Shown piece after piece: positions 45,372-57,049 of a stretch of 64,000 nt of DNA. The notes below the pieces were generated by a model. The model was not told where the DNA came from, made no database searches, and saw only the letters and a program-made list of their open reading frames with translations. The translations under genes were made by a program, and so were the position numbers. The stretch's first letter is position 1, and every line of letters begins with the position of its first letter. Source of the stretch: Tenodera sinensis (Eukaryota; Arthropoda; Insecta; Mantodea; Mantidae); the NCBI GenBank assembly GCA_030765045.1, contig CM060972.1, positions 55,690,971-55,754,970 of the forward strand. Direction: 5' to 3'.

Positions 45372-46141
45372 TGTGATTCACATGACCTTCTCTACTCTTG
45401 TACTAAGCATTGTTACAAACTCTTATTACTATATCTTCTTCGTGTTAGTTGAGATAAACATTTGTAGAAATTATCTTATTGCTTATTTCCTTGTAGGTGC
45501 AAGGGGAATATTAGAATACAGTAGGCTTTGAGCGATAGTCAAACGTTTTAAAGCTTTCATGTCCCGTTCTCATTGCACAGTTAGCATGTAAAACTGAATA
45601 ACGATGTTCCATTTGGCAGAAGTACAAGTTATCAAAAACTCACACAAATAACCAGGAATAGCTCTGAAATGGTTCACTCTACAAAAAATTATGTATGTTT
45701 TAGCGAGCTCTACATGTTTTGTAGAGTAAGATTTTGTCTATCTCTTACGGATTACGAGTTATTCAAAAGCCAGCCAGAGTAAACAGGACTACATAGGCTA
45801 TAGCCAGAAAATCCAAAATATACTCTTCATTTGTCATAAAAATATCTCAAACATATGGCGTTTTAATCAAAATCGTTAGGGCCATATACAAGAAAATCAA
45901 GATTTTCGAAAAATTTTCTATGTAAAGGGTAGTTTAGGTTAGAGCAATTTTCTTCGAAATGTTTGTGTCGCTTCCCTGAAAGGCATTAAACTTAAATAGC
46001 AACTTTAGTTTTTAACTGACTTTTCGTTTTTGAGTTATGCTGCCCACAGACTGACACACAGACGGACCTTTTTCTAAAAATACGTTTTTGGGTTTCCGGT
46101 GAAATCTCGACATCAAATTTTTGGGTGGAATACACCACTTC
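45372..46141 (-). repeat. MsR copy H (full length)
   Basis: Runs from the 3' end (TTCACATGACCTTCTCTACT on plus) to the 5' end (ATTTTTGGGTGGAATACACC). The microsatellite is reduced to a short ACTGACACACAGACGG at 46049-46064. Frames at 45328-45531 and 45992-46369 fall partly in it and are not genes. Confidence 0.9.
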
Positions 46142-46821
46142 CTCTGCTTTACTATACATTTTAGAGGAATTAAAAATAAATGCAAGTATGTAAGCACAGA
46201 AATATAGCGAGGGCCCCGCGCCATTAACGGTGTACCACAAGGACGCGTGCCTACGGAGGGTTAAAGAACCCATTTTCTCAATTAAATTAAAAACTGTGTT
46301 TACAAAAATCGACTGTGTGCCTCTAATAAGTCTGCCTGAAATTGATAAGAAACACCAGGAAGTCGTCAAAATTCCTGCATCGGAGTTTGGTGGCCAATGT
46401 GTTTGTACAGCCCTATACTCCTGGTGCCGTTACTATCGGGAACCCTTATTGTCTTTCACCGTAGCTGTAATCGACTGGCAGCCATTCTTCTTGTAATCGA
46501 TCAATCGACTGCTTGACAAGTTGCGCTAAACAGTCTCCAAAGCATGAGGTACCTCCGCCTTCTTTTCCAGCAACCATAAAACTATCGCTCTAAAACTTGC
46601 TCAGAATAGAGCAATAAATATTTTATTGGACAAGCCCGAAAGCTCCCCACAGAACTAAAATAAAACATCCGTACGTCATCTGGTTCCAATATTGGAAGAG
46701 TTTCCCTTTGTTAAATGCAGCACGTCATGGTTATCACCTAAGAATCGTTCATTACATTCAATATATTGATGAAATAGGGATGAAATGGCAAATGGATTTA
46801 AAAGAACGTTTTATAACAAAG
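46142..46821. other. unassigned sequence, possible LINE 3' remnant
   Basis: The 88-codon frame at 46230-46496 is unrecognised. At 46560-46720 the plus strand reads NHKTIALKLAQNRAINILLD, which resembles the QKRALRII.K block near the C terminus of some LINE reverse transcriptases. This is weak evidence. Confidence 0.3.
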
Positions 46822-47800
46822 TTCTCATGTGTTGCACTCACATGACACTTATACTAACTACTCCTACAAACCCTTATTCTTTATCTGGTTCTTGTTAATC
46901 GAGGTAATTATATTGTTGATTTTCTTGTAGGTGCAAATGGAATACAGTAGGCTTTGAATGATAGTCACATATTTTGAAGCTGGTCGCTATACAAAGGCTT
47001 TGAAATGCCATTCTCTTTGCACGGCTAGGGTATAAAAGGCTGAATAACGACCGACCTTCCAGAGAGAAAAGTTTAAGTATAACAAAACTTGCAGAGATAA
47101 GTAAGAATGTCTCCAAGGTGCATTTGAATATCAACTGTGTGTTTTAACGAGATGTAAATTTTGTGTGCAGTAAGATTTGGTTTATTTCTTACCGTTTACT
47201 AGTTACGCAAAATTCATCCAAAGTAAATAGAGCATCATAGGCTATGGCCAGAAAATTCAAAATACACATTTCATTTGCTATAAAAATATCTGAAATATAT
47301 GGCATTTTAATCAAAATCTTTAGAGCTATTTTTAAGAAAATAACATTTTATGAAAAATTTACCATGTAACGGGTTGTTTAGGGTGGAGCACTTTTGTTCA
47401 AAATCTTCGTGTTGCATCGTTGAAATACATTAAATTCAAATACTAACTTTGGTTTTTAACGTCTTTTCGCTATTTAGTTATGCTGTCCACAGACTCACAG
47501 ACAGACAGACAGACAGGACAGACACATATACAGAGACAGAGACAGACAGACAGACAGACACGGACAGGACAGACGGACAGACAGAGACATACAGATATAC
47601 AGAGACAGACAGAGCCAGACAGAGACATAGATATACAGAGACAGAGTCAGACAGACAGAGAGAGGCAGATAGAGGCAGACAGACAGAGGTAGACAGACAA
47701 ACAGACAGACAGACAGAGACAGACAGACAGAGACAGACAGACAGAGACAGACAGACAGAGATGGACAGACAGAGACAGACAGACAAAGAGAGACAGACAA

Positions 47801-47843
<43 letters not shown>

Positions 47844-48240
47844 GATGGCACAGACAGAGACAGAGATAGACAGATGGACAGACAGAGACAGAGAGAGACA
47901 GACAGAGACAGACAGACAGAGACAGACAGAGATGGACAGACAGAGACAGACAGAGATGGACAGACAGAGACAAACAGAGATGGACAGACAGAGATAGACA
48001 GATGGACAGACAGAGACAGAGAGAGACAGACAGAGACAGACAGACAGAGACAGACAGAGATGGACAGACAGAGACAGACAGAGATGGACAGACAGAGAGA
48101 CAAAGACAGACACGGACACAAATGTTTTTTTGTTTTTTTGTTTTTTTGTTTTTTTTTTTCTATTCAGGGTCCCTAAAAGCATATTTCCGATGAAACCTCG
48201 ACTTACATTTTTTGGATGGAATACAATACTTCTTTATTTA
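46822..48240 (-). repeat. MsR copy I with expanded CAGA tract
   Basis: The 3' end is at 46822 (TGTTGCACTCACATGACACT) and the 5' end near 48240 (TTTTTTGGATGGAATACAAT). All constant blocks are present; the excess length is the microsatellite at 47486-48118. A T/G-rich run (T7G units) at 48124-48160 lies next to the tract. Confidence 0.9.
47486..48118 (+). repeat. CAGA/GACA tetranucleotide tract in MsR copy I
   Basis: About 630 bp of imperfect CAGA units with GAGACAGACAGA, GATGGACAGACA and similar variants forming a higher-order pattern. Repetitive frames of up to 234 codons on both strands (Cys-Leu-Ser on minus, Asp-Arg-Gln-Thr on plus) result from it and are not genes. Confidence 0.95.
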
Positions 48241-49061
48241 CTCTACGTACTGGAGAAAATAAAATTGACACGAAACCAACCATATGAAGCTTAATTCACG
48301 AAAAATTATGATGATGAAGAATCCTTGAGTGGAGTTTAAATCTCGATTATTCAGGCGCGATAGATTAAATCAATTGCGGTCCAAGAGCTGTGCCATAAAC
48401 ACATCCATTGGATGAAAACTTTTCTGTGAAAACAAGCTGGCCCCACGGCAATATTCTGTGGTGAAATAAATCACGTAGTTCTGGGCACTTGTGTGGGATG
48501 TTTCAGAGACTGCTCACGCCACGCTGGGCTACATTATAATGCAGTGTTTAGAAATGCAAAAGGAACGCTGTTTGCCAAGCGTAGGTGGACGGACGTAAAT
48601 AAAAGAGATGCAGACAAATATAAACGGAGGAAAAGAGCATACAGTTGCATAGTTCAAAGGAATGAATCACAAACGCACCCACCTGATTCATTTATTAAAG
48701 CTTTATTTTACCGTGAAATGGATTATAGCATATGCATTATTTAACAAGTTTAAATTTTTCTCTCCGCTCCGGCTGGTGTATGGATAAATCAAGTCAGAAT
48801 TACTGCATTTCCTTTAAACATTTATCATAAGTAATGTCGCGAATGTTTGTAAATTTATCTACAGAATTTGACTACCACGAGTTGCATTTATGAAATTAAA
48901 GGATGATATGAAATGTTATTTAAATGCTGTGTTGCAATTGATAACATCTGAAGAGAAACATGAGGCATGAACAGATGTATCAGCGTCGATTGGCATGGTG
49001 AACTAAAATATCATATTGGTGCTCCAATGGTTACTTTCTATTACGGATAGTAAAGTAGAGC
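48241..49061. other. unassigned sequence
   Basis: The 83-codon frame at 48493-48744 has no recognised domain. No other feature. Confidence 0.4.
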
Positions 49062-50890
49062 AAATATTGTATTCAACCAAAAAATTTGATGCCAATGTTT
49101 CACCGGGAATGTGTTTTGAGGCCCCCTGTATCCAAAAAAGCATCTTTAGAAAAAGATCCATACATCCGTCTCCGTCTCCGTCTGTCTATATCTGTCTCTA
49201 TCTGTCTGTCTGTCTCTATCTGTCTGTCTGTATCTGTCTGTCTCTGTCTATACCTGTCTCTGTCTGTCAGTTTCTGTCTCTGTCTGTGTCAGTCTGTCTC
49301 TGCCTCTCTATACCTGTCTGTCTCTGTCTGTCTATACCTGTCTCTCTGTCTGTCAGTTTCTGTCTCTGTATGTGTCTGTGTCTGTGTCTGTCTGTCTCTA
49401 TCTGTCTCTATCTGTCTCTATCTATCTTTCTCTATCTGTCTGTCTCTGTCTCTATCTGTCTGTCTCTGTCTGTCTGTGCCTGTCTCTGTCTGTGTCGGTC
49501 TCTGTCTGTCTGTGTCTGTCTCTGTCAGTCTATACCTGTGTCTGTGTCCGTCTCTGTCTCTGTCTGTCTCTATCTGTCTCTGTCTGTCTGTGTCTGTCTG
49601 TGTCTGTCTGTCTGTGTCTGTCTGTCTGTCTGTGTCTGTCTGTGTCTGTCTGTCTGTCTGTGTCTGTCTGTGTCTGTCTGTGTCTGTCTGTCTGTCTGTC
49701 TGTCTGTGTCTGTCTGTGTCTGTCTGTGTCTGTCTGTCTGTCTGTGTCTGTCTGTCTGTGTCTGTCTGTGTCTGTCTGTGTCTGTCTGTCTGTGTCTGTC
49801 TGTCACTGTCTGTCTGTCACTGTCTGTCTGTCTGTGTCTGTCCGTGTCTCTCTGTCTGTGTCTGTCTGTCTCTGTCTGTCTGTGTCTGTCTGTGTCTGTC
49901 TGTGTCTGTCTGTGTCTGTCTGTGTCTGTCTGTGTCTGTCTGTGTCTGTCTGTCTGTGTCTGTCTGTGTCTGTCTGTCTGTCTGTGTCTGTCTGTGTCTG
50001 TGTGTGTCTGTCTGTGTGTGTCTGTCTGTGTCTGTCTCTGTGTCTGTCTGTCTGTGTCTGTCTCTGTGTCTGTCTGTCTGTGTCTGTCTGTCTGTGTCTG
50101 TCTGTGTCTGTGTCTGTGTCTGTCTGTCTGTGTCTGTGTCTGTCTGTGTGTGTGTCTGTGGCTGTCTGTGTCTGTCTGTGTCTGTCTGTGTCTGGCTGTC
50201 TGTCTGTGTCTGTCTGTGTCTGTCTGTGTCTGTCTGTGTCTGTCTGTGTCTGTGTCTGTCTGTCTCTGTCTGTCTGTGTCTGTCTGACTGTCTATCTACG
50301 TGCGTGTTAGTCTGTGGTCAGCATAACTCAAAAACCAAGAGTAGGTTATAAACCAAAATTGGTATTTGAATTTAATGTCTTTCAAGGAAGCAACACGAAG
50401 ATTTTGAAGAAAATTGGTCTACCCTTAATTACCCTTTACATGGAAAATTTTTGAAAAAAATTTATTTTATTGAAAATTACTAAAGATTTTGATTAAAATG
50501 ACATGTTTAATATATTTTAATGTCAAATAAAATGTATATTTTGAATTTTCTGGCAAAAGCCCAAGTAGTCCTATTTACTCTGGACGGGTTTCGCATAACT
50601 GATAAGCCTCAGATACAGACCAAATCTTACTATACAAAAATGTAGATCTTGCGAAAACATACAATTTATGTCCAAGTGAATTTGTTTGTAGAGTGAACCA
50701 TTTCGGAGATATTTCTTATTACTTGTGAGAGTTTTGAAATACTTAAACTTTCGTCGAATGGAAGACCGTTATTCACTTTTATATCTTAGCCGTGGAAAGA
50801 GAATATAATTTAAAATCTTCAAAAGATTTTGCTAACTGTGCAGTACATATTTTTTTTTAATTTTATTTATGCAACCTTGCACTATAGAGG
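49062..50890 (+). repeat. MsR copy J with the longest TCTG tract
   Basis: Starts ATATTGTATTCAACCAAAAA, continues TTTCACCGGGAATGTGTTTT, then the microsatellite (49163-50303), then GGTCAGCATAACTCAAAAAC and all downstream blocks. The 3' end fades near GCAACCTTGCACTATAGAGG at about 50890. Confidence 0.9.
49163..50303 (+). repeat. TCTG tetranucleotide tract in MsR copy J
   Basis: About 1.14 kb of TCTG-based repeat. The left part is richer in CTCTATCTG variants and the right part in TGTGTCTGTCTG units. Plus frames of 423, 421 and 312 codons (49016-50351) overlap in all three phases, because the repeat contains no stop codon on this strand. Their products are monotonous Cys/Leu/Ser/Val and are not genes. 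Confidence 0.97.
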
Positions 50891-53261
50891 AAAATAGTGA
50901 AGGAATGTTTCAGCTTAACGTCAGAAAGTAATCCTTAAAGCCTGCACTGTTGCACACCTAACACCTTGTATAATGTAGTTGAGATGGTACTGCACCATCA
51001 GTAAAATTGAATCTGAAAACTAAATCCCCTTCTGATCAATATATCAATGGGTTTTTTCTCCTACCACAAATACCTCTGGAATGGCATTTCAAATACTTAT
51101 ATTAGTATAGAATATTCTTTCTTTTATTAATTGGAAAAGGCTTTCACGTTATAAGCGAGCTGCAAACTGCTTCATTAAGTGAAGTTCTAAGTAATTTCAA
51201 GGCAAACTTTAGAAGCTCTAAATTCCTGCATGTATATGCGTTTAGCTAGAAAACTAGGTTAAACTTAACCTATTCTTCAGTGAGTACATTTCTGAGGTTC
51301 TTGCGGTAAACTTGGAAGTTTGGTGAGTCGATGATAGTAGATCGGCACGATAAGTCGAAGGTCTGCAGTTTGGTTCCTAAACTTAACGTAGAACTTTTCA
51401 TGTTCGATTTTACTTTTCAAATGTATTTTCCGCGTTTAGTTTTTTATACAGTTGATGCCGCAAGCTATCTATGGACGTCTTGATTGTGCAGAAATCTCAC
51501 AAAAATGTTCACTTTCGGATAACGCTCTGAAGATCCTTTATTTAGTTCGAAGAAAAGAAAAGAATAGATAGATATTCTTTTAACTGTCTAGTAGAAGATA
51601 GAGCAGGTCCTCTTTAACTAGGATACTCGACATTACCCTTGCTTCGACGATATCATAAGATGTTTTACCTAACCGATAAATTTTCTAGAGGATCGATAGA
51701 AATTATCTGGAAGATGAGACCTCTGAATGGTATTTAGCTGGACTATTTCATAAATAAAATATGAATTTAATTATTACATCACAAATCTTGCTCAGGAAAT
51801 GGTGAATTATATAAAATGGCTGGAAAATATCTTCATTTTGCAGTTACTCAGTGCTGCCAACTAAGATAAACGAAATCTCAGAATTACTTGTAGATATTTC
51901 GATTTTCTCGTGTTATGACAGAAAACCAGTTGATAATCTATATAAATAAAATGAATGGCTAAATGTGGTGTTAAATGCAAAAATGGAGATCGGCTGGACC
52001 GATTCGGGTAATTCTTTCTTTCAAATATTCGTTGAAGTCGGAGGAAAGAAAGATCTTATGAAGAGAAACATTGGGAAAACTGTACGAGAAAACTTTTTTT
52101 TCTTTTTCCCCATTGGAGCTGTTCCTAGCTGTCAAGTCTAGAGATAGCGATCTCAGATAGATTAGTCGAAGAATCGATTTTTGGGGATCGTAAAGACAGA
52201 TTTGAGTAAGTAAGTGAATCAATCTCAGACATCCAAAAATAGATCTTCCATTCATTAACTTACTGTTTTGTTTTATTCGAATGCCTAAAACAAAAGAGTA
52301 CCAAACCATAATATAAAGAAAATATATTTAAAATTTAATTAGTAACTTCATAAGTATGAACGCAACTTTAAAATTAAAATAAAATACTTAAATGGATCCA
52401 TAGACGTGACACTTGCTCTTTCTAAGATATACAGTTTGACTTTGACAGTTTTTTCAGTAGATTGGTTTCTCATGCCGCCTATAAGACGTGGACGTTGAAA
52501 TTGGGTGGAAGGTCTCAAAATGCTAGAAACCAATTTAATTTCCGGTCTAATCGGACAGCACAGCAACGTGAAGAGTGAAATGAAATTGAAAGGATTGGGA
52601 TATCACACCCCCCCCCCAGCGCGTCATTCACTAGGTTTCAAACGAGCTACGATGTTTCAATTGATTATAGTGTGTTGGTATTGAACCTTTGAACTGAGTT
52701 TTCCCACATTGTAATGCATTGAAATACAAACATGAAGAAGGTTCGAGTGTGTTGCGAAATTAGTGCCATTGGTTCCGCCACCAGAGCCATTCGTTTTAGG
52801 AACATGAACGGATTCCATACATTTCCTTACAAATATCAAAAAATACAACTGCTTAAAAGTAACTTCACTCGGGGCAAATAATGTATTTTGGACAGTGAAA
52901 AATGAAAATTTTAGGTTTGTGCATATAAATATTCCCCATACCTTCAGTAATCGGTTGACATTGGTTTTGTTATTTTACTCAGTTTTTGAAGCGCATGGAA
53001 TACTTTGAATATTAAGGTATATTCACATTGTGAAAAAATTGAATAATTAATTACCTCAAACTATAAATCAGATTGTGCTGGAACATTTAGGTGTACTAAG
53101 TCTTGATCTCATGCCTATAAAAATACAGAAATTCAAATTTCAGTTCCAAAGTTCTTTAAGACACTTAAACAAAGACACTATGAAAAAAAAGAAACAAGGT
53201 AGATAAAAGTACCGAGAAACCTCTACACAAAGCCACTGTTGAACAACCATAAATACCACAG
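50891..53261. other. unassigned sequence
   Basis: AT-rich. Frames at 51971-52309, 52348-52566 and 52657-52848 (all minus) are unrecognised. A run of 10 C lies at 52608-52617. Confidence 0.4.
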
Positions 53262-53352
53262 GAGAAAAGTGGCCATCCTGAAGATGGCCATGGAGTCTAC
53301 AATAGCCGAAAGCTCGATCTTCATAAATCTGACACGGCTGATTACCCATGAA
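53262..53352 (+). repeat. CTGAAGATGGCC...GCCGAAAGC short repeat, copy 3
   Basis: Reads CCATCCTGAAGATGGCCATGG, then ATAGCCGAAAGCTCGATC, then AAATCTGACACGGCTGATTA. It closely matches the copies at 22.8 and 23.0 kb. Confidence 0.7.
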
Positions 53353-53837
53353 ACCTTAAGTCTTCAGTGTTATGTTCATGGTGTCTACACCTTGACCGGT
53401 GCTGGAGAGGTCAACGAACCTTATATGATCTATTTATTCCTTTATTTTGTGAAGCCCTAAAAACGTACGTAATTATTCTTACGTCGATAAGAACCACTAT
53501 CATTGGTAAATATATAGATGTTCTTACGAGGTTTAGTAGCTATTACATAAAGTTAAATAATAATTATGTGCAATGGAATTTTCAGGTCTAAGTCTGAGTA
53601 AGCTTTGTCCATCACTCGCCGGTGTCGGAGACTTCTGACTACTTCTCACTGCTTGCTCCAAATAAATTCTATTGGCTCAGGACGATCCCTCGTAGCGCTG
53701 CAGTCGTTGACCTTTTGGCAGAGCCAATTAACAGACGAACCACCTTACGTCTCTCCACTGCACGTTGACACCAGAAGCTGCACTGATCCAGCGATATCCT
53801 GTGTTTATCATAATGATACTGTGACGTGTCGAATTGT
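53353..53837. other. unassigned sequence
   Basis: Short frames at 53239-53591 and 53605-53859 are unrecognised. Confidence 0.4.
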
Positions 53838-54000
53838 TTTAGATTTTGCCTATCTCTAACGGTTTACCAGTTGTGAAGATGTCATCCAGAATGAAACGGA
53901 CTTCAAAAGAAAACTACAGGAAATACAAAATATACGTTTATTCGCCATGGAACATTTTCTATGTAAAGGGTGGTTTAGGGTGGGGCAATCTTCTTTAAAC
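53838..54000 (-). repeat. MsR copy K (middle fragment)
   Basis: On plus it reads AGATTTTGCCTATCTCTAAC, the CATCCAGAATGAAACGG-type block, and GTAAAGGGTGGTTTAGGGTG. Only the central third of MsR is present, ending about 25 bp before mariner copy 2. Confidence 0.8.
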
Positions 54001-54025
54001 TCTCATATAAATGCCCAGATACATA

Positions 54026-55148
54026 GGTCATTCAAATATAAACGGTAATATTTTATATATTTATTGACTAAACATATACACAAGTAACATCTTCACTACT
54101 TCTCTACATAACTTCCTTTACGTTCTACACATTTTTGCCAACGATTTGAAAACTTGAACATTGCTTGTTCAAACACATTTGAGGGCGTGTCATCAACCAA
54201 CTGCGCACATGCTCCTTTAGGTCTTCATCGCTTTTAAATCGTTTCCCTCCAAGCGATTCTTTCATGGGCGTAAACAGAAAATAGTCCGGGGGGAGAAGTC
54301 TGGACTGTAGGGAGGTGGGCAAGGATTTCCCACTACTTGTCCCTCAATGTGTCCCTTGTGTGAGGCTTACTGTTGTCTTAGGGAAGAATGACATCTCTGA
54401 TGGGCATACGATGTCTTTTGTTTCGGTAGGCTGTTTTTGCTGACCTCAAAAAAACACACTTGCGAGAACTTCTCCGGCTGAGAGGTGAATTTGGCAAGCT
54501 TCATCCTTTCTTCACAATTCTTTGCTCGCAATTTTGGATTTCGGAGTTTAATGATGAACCTAAGTGTCTTCACATGCAACGATGCGCTTCAAATCCTCCC
54601 CTTCTTCCGGAATCGATTTAGGAGTCTCTCACAGATCTTCAACTTGACCTGTTTTTGCTGCTAGGTTAAGAACTTCGGAATCCATCAAGCACTATTTTTT
54701 GTAACTCCAAGATGTTCGCTGATAATGGTATGAGCATTCCCACTGCTGACGCCCACTTCTGATACAATTTCTTCAGCCGTGCAGCGGCAATCACGTTCAA
54801 TAAGCTCTTCAGCAGCACGGATGTTGCAATCTGTGTGACTTGATTTGGAGCACCGAGCCTGACCATTGTTTTCCACAGTTTCTCGGCCGTCCTTGAATAG
54901 TGTGGCCCAAGTAAACATTAGATTCTGGAAGAGGTTCCGAAGTTTAACCCCTTCGTTTGTTAAAAACGTTACAATAATGCGCTGCGCAGCAGGAAAAGGA
55001 ACCCCTTGTTCACTTATGGCTGTACGGACGCCAAAACCTAGCCAATCAGCTAACCAAGCTGGTTTCCCCTCCCTAGCACACTCCATCATCCTGCGCGGAT
55101 CTGCTTGCGCAGTATTCTGGCACAAGTACCGTTCATATTTGAATTACC
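54026..55148 (-). mobile_element. mariner element, copy 2
   Basis: The left end GGTCATTCAAATATAAACGG (54026-54045) is identical to that of copy 1. The right end GTACCGTTCATATTTGAATTACC (about 55126-55148) is its inverted partner. A TA precedes the left end, but the right TA is not preserved. At 1.12 kb it is a little shorter than copy 1. Confidence 0.88.
54110..55060 (-). pseudogene. mariner transposase, decayed, N terminus readable
   Basis: From about 55040 the minus strand reads ISEQGVPFPAAQRIIVTFLT, then NEGVKLRNLFQNLMFTWATL and FKDGRETVENNGQARCSKSS. It continues IRAAEELIERDCRCTAEEIV and SEVGVSSGNAHTIISEHLG. This is the paired helix-turn-helix DNA-binding region of a mariner transposase. 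It is in one 146-codon frame (55125-54685) that also runs upstream through non-coding sequence, so the frame start is not the protein start. The catalytic half decays: ILRNCEQRIMKKGKLAKFTSQ-like and FTPMKESLGGKRFKSDEDLK (54330-54220, usual FPKLKEHLGGKRF) remain. The catalytic aspartates are not all visible. Confidence 0.88.
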
Positions 55149-55654
55149 CTCGTATTAGCATTAAACTATGAACCATTATGAAGGGAATTAGACGGAGCGC
55201 ACCACATCTGCTATGATTAAATGAGCCGAGCCTGCATGGCATTGAGTTTTGGTTGTGCGAGTGAAGTCGCTTGCGTTACACCCCTAGGTCAATAGTTAAG
55301 AAGGAGGGAATGAAGAGAAAGAAGAATGGCACATCAACAGGAACGGGGTGTGTTTGACATTTTTCATTACGAAATAAAGCTTCTGCACGCTTTCGCCCAC
55401 ATAAAAAGGTGAAGACGGACAAAGCACACATCGGAAATTAGTTTCTGCCCGCTTGGCTCAATTTTAGTTTTGAGCGACAGTTTCGATATGAACTAAACAG
55501 CATGGATTGTGAAAAACAAATGTGTAGACTCAATGGCAGTTGTTATTCACACCCACTGGTTACCACATCCTGCATTGTTACGTTTTGCTGGGTGACACGT
55601 GCCGGAATTACCATGCTTTTATAAAGATTTGTTAGAGATAGATAAATGATTGCA
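55149..55654. other. unassigned sequence
   Basis: Nothing recognised between mariner copy 2 and LTR copy 5. Confidence 0.4.
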
Positions 55655-55920
55655 ATAAATAATATAACAAATTTACAAAAGTTCAGTCGTTTCTTTATTT
55701 TCCTCACGGTTCTCTTTTTCTGGCGTTAATACAGTCTTTAGTCTTTCGTGATATTACAACGCAGAGGTGTTTTCCTCTCGTAACCTCGACTCATTCCTTG
55801 CAGTGTCTTTCATCACTTTCTGTGTCTTTAAAACACTAACTGCGAGATACGACCACTACACTCATAACTGCTTCGCTATCTTCCTTCACGACGACAGAAC
55901 ACGCAGCTGACACACGCACG

Positions 55921-55963
<43 letters not shown>

Positions 55964-56230
55964 TAAGAAATGACTGATTCCTGTCTGCAACTCACTATTA
56001 ACTATTATATTCCCTTCGCCTCCTTATAGTCAAAATGACGAAACACGGAGCTATTTCAAAGTTCTACAAATACGCCGGCTGTCGGACACTTCTTGAATAC
56101 TCTGGAAAATCGTTTGTGTTGTTCGATCTGAAGCGGCCTGATCTTGAACGCCTTTAATACGCGCACCGCCAATGGGATGGGGCAGCTGAGACCGTCCTTT
56201 GTTGTGAGGCGCTACCGTGGGCCGACGTCA
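55655..56230 (-). mobile_element. gypsy-like LTR, copy 5
   Basis: The minus strand matches LTR copy 4: the start CAACAAAGGACGGTCTCAGC, a TATAAGGAGGCG box (minus, 56022-56028), ATAGTTAATAGTGAGTTGC, a GT tract (CA on plus, 55917-55962) and AATAAA (minus) at 55694-55699. The 3' boundary near 55655 is approximate, and no PBS-like sequence was seen. Confidence 0.7.
55917..55962 (+). repeat. CG/CA microsatellite inside LTR copy 5
   Basis: CGCACGCGCGCG then about 16 CA units, at the same LTR position as the shorter GT tract at 44393-44409. Confidence 0.9.
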
Positions 56231-57049
56231 GAATAATTTCCAGGTGTTAAAACCAATTAATGCTGCAAGACAATGGGTAAAATTGTGATCCTGAGTGACA
56301 ATACCACACAGCGAGCTACTCGCCGGGCCCAGAATATAGAGTGCCAATGCAGTTCAGGTTCTTCATCTCAGTACACAGATGGTTAAAGGATATCATACCC
56401 TCTGTATTAATATACCAAAAGTGATGTTAACAAATTGTCCCAACCGTTCGTTCTCAAACTTCGGCGCTCTCCAGCGTCCAAACCGTGTATTTCCGTACAG
56501 GGGGTTCCTATTTGAAAACCGATTCAGTTTGCCATCTCACACAACATACTACAGGTATGCAGAGATAGGTGACGCATGATGTGGGTCATACCTTTGGCCT
56601 GCGGACCACTTCTTTACTTTTTTGCCCAGTTGTGTCGTGAACTGTATGTATGTGCCAGAGCTCGAAAACATGTTGAATAAAGCTCTCAAGTAGATACATA
56701 CTTGCGGTAGAAGTATTTGCTCATTTCCTCTATTGGCCAGAGGCAACCTGTCGAAGGTACATACATATCCTCTGTTGCAGTTTCTGTTACGAGGGCAATT
56801 TGAAAAGTAACCTCCGTTGTCAGTAAGCGTGGGAAGTGGTGGACATAGCGCGCCTATTTTTACAACGTCATACAGCTTCATTTAGTGCATTTCCAGCCAT
56901 GCTAGTGAAAAGGTCAAACTGCTACGTGTTCGCTTACATAATGAGTGCTGCGCCAATACGAGGTGTCTGGTGCTATGAGATTTATTTAAAACAGTCAGGG
57001 CGAGTCATTCAAATCAAAAGTCCGGTATATTGTGCTTTTGTTTACAACG
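56231..57049. other. unassigned sequence
   Basis: GTTACGAGGGCAATTTGAAA at 56788-56807 looks like the end of an insect DNA transposon, but no partner end was found. The opposing frames at 56549-57090 show no recognised product. Confidence 0.4.

Noticed and set aside
47478..48182. 234- and 208-codon minus-strand frames and plus frames of Asp-Arg-Gln-Thr
   Set aside because: Products of the CAGA tract.
49016..50351. 423-, 421- and 312-codon plus-strand frames
   Set aside because: Pure TCTG-repeat translation in three phases; no sequence complexity.
56788..56815. GTTACGAGGGCAATTTGAAA as the end of a DNA transposon
   Set aside because: No inverted partner or transposase nearby was found.
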